A stretch of 10,909 nt of DNA from Stramenopiles sp. TOSAG23-6 (Eukaryota; Sar): contig LT636286.1 in the NCBI GenBank assembly GCA_900128565.1, positions 1-10,909 of the forward strand. The letters are read 5' to 3'. A model generated the notes under the pieces. The model did not search any database and had not been told where the DNA came from. It saw only the letters and a list, made by a program, of their open reading frames with translations. The translations under genes and the position numbers were made by a program. Within the stretch, counting starts at the first letter, position 1, and each line of letters begins with the position of its first letter. Shown one piece after another: positions 6,701 through 10,909 of this stretch.

Positions 6701-9512
6701 ATATGTATATAAAGGGCATGATCGAATAATGTATGAAGTTCGAGCATCTACTACTGATGATGATAGTATTCGAGATGAGATAAAGGAATATATTGATGCA
6801 CGATATGTGTCTACAAGTGAGGCAACATCTCGCATATTGTCCCATCCAATGTATGAGATGTATCCTCCAGTTGAAAGATTGGAGGTTCATGCTCCTAATG
6901 AGCAGTTTGTGTCATATCAGGAAAATTCAGATGATGAGCAAGAGAATGCAAATGCTGCTGCAGCTTTATTTCAGGCAAAACGTACACAGTTGACAGCATT
7001 TTTTTTTCTCAACCGTGAGGAAAAGCATTTTAAGCCGCTGCTAGGGCCGCAGTTGGGGTGTGGAAACAAACATAAATGTGGTTGTGAACCGTGTTGTCGT
7101 TACAAACCAGAAATTATACATCCAGCAGGCAAATGTACAAATGATGTTGTTGTTGATGTTAATATTAAACAAATCCACCCAGCTGCATATACTAGCAAAC
7201 GAAATGGTAAAATTAAATTTACAACAAGAGGAAAAACACCACATGTGAAATGTGCAAAAGAACAGAAAAAAAAATGTCAAGGAGGTAAGTTATGTAAAAA
7301 AAATAACCCCTCAGCAAACGATCTAACATATATGGAACTGCCGCGTTATTATAAATATGATCGTAAAGAAAAAAATTGGATTCGGAGAAAGTCGCCAAAG
7401 CAGAAAAATATCTTGGGTAGAATGCGTTTAATTCAGCCAAGCGCAGGTCCTGCGTACTATGTTAGGCTCCTTCTACATAATGTGAAGGGGCCAACAAGTT
7501 GGGTTGATCTCCGAACAGTTGATGGAACTGTTTTTGAAACTTTTCAGGCTGCCTGTGTTGCACGTGGGCTTCTTGAGGATGACCAAGAATGGTCACGTGT
7601 TTTAGAGGAAACAGCTGCATTAAAAAGTGGTTCGCAGTTACGGGGCCTATTTGTTATAATACTTACTGCATGTTTTCCAGCAGATCCGGCTTTTTTGTGG
7701 TCTCAATTCAAAGATGACCTTTCTGAAGACTTTGCATGGAAAAGGAAATTTGATGGAAGATGGCATGGGAATGGAATGCCGCCAGTGATTGAGGAGGATT
7801 ATATGCTTGCTTTGGCTGACCTAAAAAATCGATTGGCGTTGTTTCAAAAAAATAATCCAAGTGACTATGGTCTTCCAGAAATAAATGAAGAAATCCTTGC
7901 TCGCTTCAATAATCAACCAGTTAGGTCACATGTACAGGCGCGTGAGATAACTGAAGCCTTGAATTATGACCTTTTAGAGCAATCTGAGATATATAACAAT
8001 CGTATGTCATGCTTTAATGAATCCCAAAAACCAGCATTTTTAGAGATTAAAAATGCAATAGATGAAGAAAATGGTGGTTGTTTTTTCCTTGATGCATTTG
8101 GTGGTTCCGGTAAAACATTTTTGACAAATGCGCTCCTTGCATATACACGAAGCTTAGGGAAAATAGCATTAGCAACAGCAACATCAGGTATTGCTGCCGT
8201 TCTTCTTGAAGGCGGACGTACAGCACACAGTACCCTGAAAATCCCTATAAATGTTAAAGAAAACAGTAGCTGCTACATAACAAAACGACAAGGACGAGGT
8301 AAACTCTTAAAAGAAACATCAATCATAATTTGGGATGAGGCATGTATGTGTTCTGCCTTATGCCTGAATGCAGTTGATCGTACACTTCGAGAGATCCGAG
8401 AGTGCAATGAGCCATTTGGTGGTGTAGTTTTTGTGGTATGTGGCGACTGGAGGCAAGTTCTGCCAATTATACCCAAAGGATCTCGAGCACAAATCATAGG
8501 TGCAACATTCAAAAAATCACCACTTTGGAAACATTTCAAAACATTGAAGTTAAATATTAATGAGCGTGTTGCTCGAGCAGTGAACTCAGGTGAATATTCC
8601 AAAAAAGATATGGAAGATTGGTCAAATTATTTATTATCTATTGGAGATGGTACAGAGGAAACTCATGATACAATTGAAGATGACCTCATCAAAGTACCGG
8701 ATAACATTGTGCTAAAAAACGATAAAGGTGAAGTCAGTCAATCTGTGAATGATTTAATTGATTTTACATTTTCGAATATTCCAGGTGCAGATGTAGACCC
8801 AATTGAAAAATCCAAATATTACTCAACAAAGGCAATTCTAACCCCGAAAAATGTAGATGTGGATCTCATAAATCTTGAAGTGCAGAAGAAAATTAATGGT
8901 GAAAGCCATACTTATTTATCAGCAGATTCGGTTGATAAATCATCGACTGAATCTGCTCATCATTATCCGGTAGATTTTCTTAATACACTAAATATTAGTG
9001 GTTTGCCGTCCCATGAAATCACTTTGACTGTAGGGAGTGTCTGCATGCTACTCCGAAATTTAGATCCAGATAGTGGTATGTGCAACGGTTCTCGATTCAT
9101 TGTGACACACTTAGGTACAAATTTTATTAAGGGAGTCCTTGCAAATGGTTCAAAGAAAGGAAACACAATAATAGTTCCTCGAATAACTTTAATACCAAAC
9201 AATACAAGATTCCCGTTTACATTACGTAGACGTCAATTTCCCATTCGTTTAGCATTTGCTATGACAATAAATAAAAGTCAAGGTCAAACATTGGAGCGTG
9301 TAGGTATTTATTTGCCAAAAGGTGTCTTTGCCCATGGTCAAATGTATGTTGCACTATCAAGATGTGGAAAACCACCATCTGATGGAAAAGGAGTACGACT
9401 ACTGTGTGTTAATGGTTGTAATCATGGTCTTTTAAAGCCAGGACCTAACTCAAGAGTTACAAAAGAAGGTGTATATACAAAAAATATTGTATATCAAGAA
9501 ATATTGAATTAA
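3783..9512 (+). CDS. Helitron RepHel transposase (HUH nuclease-PIF1 helicase), full length
   Basis: A single 1909-codon frame without stops or introns; ATG follows an in-frame TGA immediately. It drives rolling-circle-type DNA transposition by nicking one strand, covalent tyrosine linkage and helicase unwinding. Order: Pro/Asp repeat and basic stretch (1-100), acidic repeats (about 125-270), Zn-finger-like CPDC…CC (C345, C348, C366, C367), a pre-Rep region with YDPLTYPLLLPKG, and the Helitron_like_N/Rep domain (about 637-980). This has HUH at H834-A-H836 inside EYQKRGLPHAHILL, and Y970-x3-Y974 in KYLFKYVYKG. The PIF1/SF1B helicase has Walker A GGSGKT (G1440-T1445), motif II WDEA (1517-1520), motif III GDWRQ (1554-1558; Trp where Phe is usual) and motif VI HGQMYVALSR (1851-1860). 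No OTU, endonuclease or RPA domain is fused. All core motifs are present, so activity is possible but not shown. Confidence 0.95.
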   Translation: MSELFEPTEPPDPPDPPVPPDPPVLYVNTTKFQMKKKPKTPKERMRDSRKRAANSIARKGQRSRKNPSRPKTPKTPAKERMRKMRWRKAEAAKKKLAAIKDVQPEVVVPKVLCGFEPVEDVVQGMRNINITAKSPPIVDDLKVVAEGIGNINITLESTPIVEDVKVVADFNVVYEQLYEELYEQELLMELEDKVATEVGKKQMELEAQAIFNFDSFPIFVDDEIQTGIAEQCMDYAEEEFEYEQLYEQELLMDLEGKLATEVEDVEPQLDVERNDELRKAALKDLRFDRKNSVAAERERIRKCKEYHDKLLEKCRSNRPAGLRGANVEEDLAGAFNDIGWMNERCPDCQAYLWADERNKDGTFSVCCSKGQVRIKQQYPPLKLVKLYSAANGELECSKEEKKEGKTYMRHIRQFNSCLSFASFCVHDESVCRSAGGVSDFRLQGQAYKLIGSLNAPEGKKPKFLQIYFTTSEDETKNFLEAGNLADDKRPLMIQLASIVKEENEIFKMFKWANDTFQQELVDEKHDDCRSEDVEGKVVGSLELRLTDSSRPSGAHERQYNLPVVEGEVAAIIAGIDSPSCDQREIRVRSVASDSCDRISSCHALYDPLTYPLLLPKGTCGWHIGMKKENCKSLTARHFAAYMLFQRDIRRDESGEIIPLLSKNGNGEIVQNIKLDFIHLGGRLYQQWIVDQWVKIEEGRLNYLRFNQKQIKAELYQELEEAIADGDAHNAGRRIVLPATHKGSPRDMTQRFADAMRIVGGIHSPDIFLTMTCNPLWPEIQREIRVGSTPPPDLCSRVFALKLKELTDDLYNNGILGEHVAHVHVIEYQKRGLPHAHILLILKDADRPKCVEDIDRLVCAEIPDPTISKNHARLHAIVVGNMVHRCNNHCLDDCGKCTKDFPKDYCKETKMRDDSFPQYRRRKEEDGGIIAISRGRKITNQMIVPYNPFLSLKYNCHINVEVCTSISSVKYLFKYVYKGHDRIMYEVRASTTDDDSIRDEIKEYIDARYVSTSEATSRILSHPMYEMYPPVERLEVHAPNEQFVSYQENSDDEQENANAAAALFQAKRTQLTAFFFLNREEKHFKPLLGPQLGCGNKHKCGCEPCCRYKPEIIHPAGKCTNDVVVDVNIKQIHPAAYTSKRNGKIKFTTRGKTPHVKCAKEQKKKCQGGKLCKKNNPSANDLTYMELPRYYKYDRKEKNWIRRKSPKQKNILGRMRLIQPSAGPAYYVRLLLHNVKGPTSWVDLRTVDGTVFETFQAACVARGLLEDDQEWSRVLEETAALKSGSQLRGLFVIILTACFPADPAFLWSQFKDDLSEDFAWKRKFDGRWHGNGMPPVIEEDYMLALADLKNRLALFQKNNPSDYGLPEINEEILARFNNQPVRSHVQAREITEALNYDLLEQSEIYNNRMSCFNESQKPAFLEIKNAIDEENGGCFFLDAFGGSGKTFLTNALLAYTRSLGKIALATATSGIAAVLLEGGRTAHSTLKIPINVKENSSCYITKRQGRGKLLKETSIIIWDEACMCSALCLNAVDRTLREIRECNEPFGGVVFVVCGDWRQVLPIIPKGSRAQIIGATFKKSPLWKHFKTLKLNINERVARAVNSGEYSKKDMEDWSNYLLSIGDGTEETHDTIEDDLIKVPDNIVLKNDKGEVSQSVNDLIDFTFSNIPGADVDPIEKSKYYSTKAILTPKNVDVDLINLEVQKKINGESHTYLSADSVDKSSTESAHHYPVDFLNTLNISGLPSHEITLTVGSVCMLLRNLDPDSGMCNGSRFIVTHLGTNFIKGVLANGSKKGNTIIVPRITLIPNNTRFPFTLRRRQFPIRLAFAMTINKSQGQTLERVGIYLPKGVFAHGQMYVALSRCGKPPSDGKGVRLLCVNGCNHGLLKPGPNSRVTKEGVYTKNIVYQEILN
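4158..4569 (+). repeat. Internal repeats in the Helitron protein N-terminus
   Basis: There are two repeat families in the variable acidic region. One is a 23-residue unit in tandem beginning NINIT (N127 and N150; bases 4161 and 4230), with PIVDDLKVV/PIVEDVKVV. The other begins YEQLYE (4302-4377 and 4506-4569) and ends in ATEV, and is separated by about 130 bases. DNA identity between copies is high enough to suggest fairly recent duplication. Confidence 0.8.
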
Positions 9513-9530
9513 TTAAATTAAAGTTATGAA

Positions 9531-9536
9531 AATAAA
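9531..9536 (+). terminator. Poly(A) signal AATAAA after the Helitron gene
   Basis: A canonical AATAAA lies 19 bases past the stop codon. The opposite-strand signal for the convergent ORF (TTTATT at 9578-9583 on this strand) is about 40 bases further on, so the two transcripts would end in the same 130-base gap. Confidence 0.4.
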
Positions 9537-9638
9537 TTAATGAACTTATCATTAGAAAAATTATATAGTATTCTCCGTTTATTGAATAATCACTCCAATA
9601 CATATTCAAAATTTTTATATTTTCAAAGTTAATTCACA

Positions 9639-10022
9639 TCAAACATCCAACTCCATTGGTTCAATATGTTGTCCAATTGATATCAAGTATTTCAACTCCT
9701 CTTCTTCAGCAGCTATGTGCTGCGTATATTCTTCTTCAAGATCATTCAGCATTTCACTCTCAATGCGCCTCATAAAGTCAACATAATTCTCGATTTCTCC
9801 AATATTTTCAAATGCTACACTATGTGACTTTGCTACTTCCCTCACAATATCCATCAGCTCTTCTTTTAACTCCTTTCCCTGCTCCTTTTCACACATATTC
9901 CTTCTGCGTAAAATATTTTCTTTTCTCCTACTTCGCAAACGCTCCTGAACTCTTTTACGCAAAACTGATCTCAACATTTGTTTTGAGGTGTTTTTTATAC
10001 CTCTATTTCGAAGACTTCTCAT
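9639..10022 (-). CDS. RPA-interacting protein-like small protein (N and middle parts only)
   Basis: The first ATG is at 10022, giving 127 residues; a longer reading to 10040 would need a TTG start. The protein is highly charged and helical. It begins MRSLRNRG, then a basic stretch LRKRVQERLRSRRKENILRRRN, then EIENYVDFMRRIESEMLNDLEEEY and a run of Glu. This resembles RPA-interacting protein, whose N-terminus has a 'KE.fRqRC.eRl..sR..LL..yR' pattern followed by an acidic helical middle; that protein binds replication protein A and aids its nuclear import. The family's usual C-terminal Cys zinc finger is missing, as is its Trp. A CAG at 10035-10040 (minus strand) could be an acceptor for an upstream exon. 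It might instead be an unrelated coiled-coil protein. It is convergent with the Helitron gene, 126 bases away. Confidence 0.45.
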   Translation of the reverse strand: MRSLRNRGIKNTSKQMLRSVLRKRVQERLRSRRKENILRRRNMCEKEQGKELKEELMDIVREVAKSHSVAFENIGEIENYVDFMRRIESEMLNDLEEEYTQHIAAEEEELKYLISIGQHIEPMELDV

Positions 10023-10157
10023 TTTTATTGCTTCCTGCAAAGAATATGTAAATCTTTCACAAAAACATATTCAAATCTCTCTTCAACAATTATTTCTCCG
10101 TAAAGAACCCGAGAACCTCCAAAAATAAAAATAAATTCAAAATCCTTCAATCTATGG

Positions 10158-10228
10158 CACAAACCTGTTTTTCTGAGGTGTCAAGTTTAAAAAAAAAACT
10201 TGACACCACAAACCTGTTTTTCTGAGGT
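10158..10228. repeat. 12-bp perfect hairpin flanked by 22-bp direct repeats
   Basis: GGTGTCAAGTTT (10177-10188) pairs with AAACTTGACACC (10196-10207) around a loop of seven A. The 22-base word CACAAACCTGTTTTTCTGAGGT occurs at 10158-10179 and again at 10207-10228, overlapping the hairpin edges. Thirteen bases of it recur inverted at 10773-10785. Confidence 0.9.
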
Positions 10229-10278
10229 ATAAAAAAAAAATAATAAAAAAAAAAAAAAAAAAATTTGCAGGATCCAGG

Positions 10279-10350
10279 CACGAAATCTGAAAAAAAAATC
10301 ATCACTTTTTGTTGAGCAAAAAAGTGATGATTTTTTTTTCAGATTTCGTG
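10279..10350. repeat. Long near-perfect palindrome, 33/34-bp arms
   Basis: The left arm 10279-10311 starts CACGAAATCTG, followed by nine A, TCATCAC and five T. The right arm 10317-10350 is its reverse complement with one extra base in the inner A/T run. The loop is only about five bases (ttgag). A transcript of either strand would fold into a long hairpin. Confidence 0.93.
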
Positions 10351-10550
10351 TTCATCTGAGTTCGTATAAAATAATTTTTTTTAAAGACAAAATTTTTTTT
10401 TTTTTTTTTTATCGGCAAAGTAATAAAACAACATTTTATATTGAATCTACCAAATATTTAACATTAAATTTATCAAAAGTTAATGTACAGATCCCAGAAT
10501 TTCTTTTTTGAATAAATAAAAAAAAAATAATAAAAAAAAAAAAAAATTCG

Positions 10551-10598
10551 AAATTTGCCGGATCCGGGGGCTTTTTTCTCCCTGGATCCGGCAAATTT
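10551..10598. repeat. Palindrome with BamHI-like core, 15-bp perfect arms
   Basis: AAATTTGCCGGATCC (10551-10565) is matched by GGATCCGGCAAATTT (10584-10598). Pairing continues inward with one mismatch (GGGG against CCCT). The outer TTCGAA words can pair too, with a three-base bulge. A related single arm, AAATTTGCAGGATCCAGG, occurs at 10261-10278, also straight after a TAATAA-plus-A-run tract. Confidence 0.9.
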
Positions 10599-10759
10599 AT
10601 TCGAAAATAATTTATAAAAAAAAAAAATTAAAAATAAATAAAAATTTAATAAATTAGACATTGGACAATATCACAAATACGTAAAAATTATTTCATTACA
10701 AAAAAAAAATTTTTAATAAAATTAATCCGAGATATACAAATTTCAGAAAGTAACGTACC

Positions 10760-10790
10760 GGACGAAAAAATGAGAAAAACAGGTTCGTCC
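10760..10790. repeat. Small inverted repeat GGACGAA/TTCGTCC
   Basis: Seven-base arms (10760-10766 and 10784-10790) enclose a 17-base loop. It sits just before the second 101-bp copy, and the loop side carries the inverted match to the 22-bp repeat at 10158. Confidence 0.6.
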
Positions 10791-10909
10791 CCTCATATAT
10801 CGGCAAAGTAATAAAAAAACATTTTATATTGAATCTACCAAATATTTAACATTAAATTTATCAAAAGTTAATGTACAGATCCCAGAATTTCTTTTTTGAT
10901 TACCGGGTT

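Larger units (their letters stand above)
10411..10899. repeat. 101-bp direct repeat, two copies 388 bp apart
   Basis: 10411-10511 and 10799-10899 both begin ATCGGCAAAGTAATAAAA and end CAGAATTTCTTTTTTGA. They differ at one base (c at 10429, a at 10817). The 287 bases between hold the BamHI-core palindrome and the small hairpin at 10760-10790. The second copy reaches nearly to the window edge, so a longer array cannot be excluded. Confidence 0.93.
10041..10909. other. Gene-free right end: A/T tracts, palindromes and direct repeats
   Basis: No convincing coding region. The stretch alternates long A or T runs (for example 10229-10263 and 10391-10410) with short GC-bearing inverted repeats and two copies of a 101-bp sequence. 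On the minus strand about 50 codons stay open at 10041-10190 (…RVLYGEIIVEERFEY…), without an ATG or family match. The density of hairpins suggests non-coding mobile-element ends or nested small elements. Confidence 0.6.

Noticed and set aside
6793-7280. Several short open frames on both strands within the Helitron gene
   Set aside because: All overlap the conserved RepHel frame and show no domain features.
9812-10051. Plus-strand 79-codon frame opposite the RPA-interacting-like ORF
   Set aside because: Phe/Leu/Ser-rich composition is what the complement of a Glu/Lys/Arg coiled coil gives.
10041-10190. Upstream minus-strand exon for the small ORF (GSRVLYGEIIVEERFEY)
   Set aside because: The only in-frame join needs a 32-base intron, which is too short to be credible without transcript evidence.
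9945-10360. CTRR words as the Helitron 3' end
   Set aside because: Several CTGA words occur, but none has both a short hairpin about ten bases upstream and a following T, so the terminus stays undefined.
10473-10661. Minus-strand 62-codon frame rich in Phe/Tyr
   Set aside because: It is built from A/T runs and crosses the palindrome; no plausible protein.

Overview
The window looks like nuclear DNA from a very AT-rich eukaryote, most likely a fungus. An arbuscular-mycorrhizal (Glomeromycotina, Rhizophagus-like) genome is my best guess. The clues are low GC, long A/T homopolymers, a GTACGT...CTAAC...AG intron, a tyrosinase-family gene and a large Helitron. The organism call is inference; the gene families are read from the protein sequence.

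Layout. (1) Bases 1-526 hold the 3' end of a sideroflexin gene (mitochondrial inner-membrane carrier). Its last exon ends in the family's characteristic C-terminus (…YNKGL) and carries an Asn/Pro insertion encoded by telomere-like CCCTAA units. (2) Bases 854-3432 encode a predicted secreted protein of about 805 residues in two exons. It has a signal peptide, a GC-rich Ser/Arg tract, at least one C2-like beta domain, and a tyrosinase fold split by a Gly/Glu minisatellite. The tyrosinase scaffold is well kept, but by motif alignment four of its six copper-ligand histidines are replaced (Tyr, Ser, Leu, Tyr), so it reads as a pseudo-tyrosinase. (3) Bases 3783-9512 are one uninterrupted 1909-residue RepHel protein: zinc-finger-like N-terminus, HUH Rep nuclease with two tyrosines, and PIF1-type helicase. 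All core motifs are present, so this is a potentially active Helitron transposase. (4) Bases 9639-10022 (minus strand) hold a small charged coiled-coil ORF that resembles the N-terminal and middle parts of RPA-interacting protein; it converges on the Helitron gene. (5) Bases 10041-10909 have no convincing gene. They hold A/T tracts, three strong inverted repeats, a weaker one, short direct repeats and a 101-bp direct repeat (one mismatch) spaced 388 bp apart.

The genes do not form a pathway. Two host-type genes sit beside a mobile element whose exact ends I could not fix. Points most worth a second look: the loss of copper ligands on an otherwise conserved tyrosinase scaffold, the possible association of an RPA-interacting-protein-like ORF with a Helitron, and the palindrome/direct-repeat cluster at the right end.
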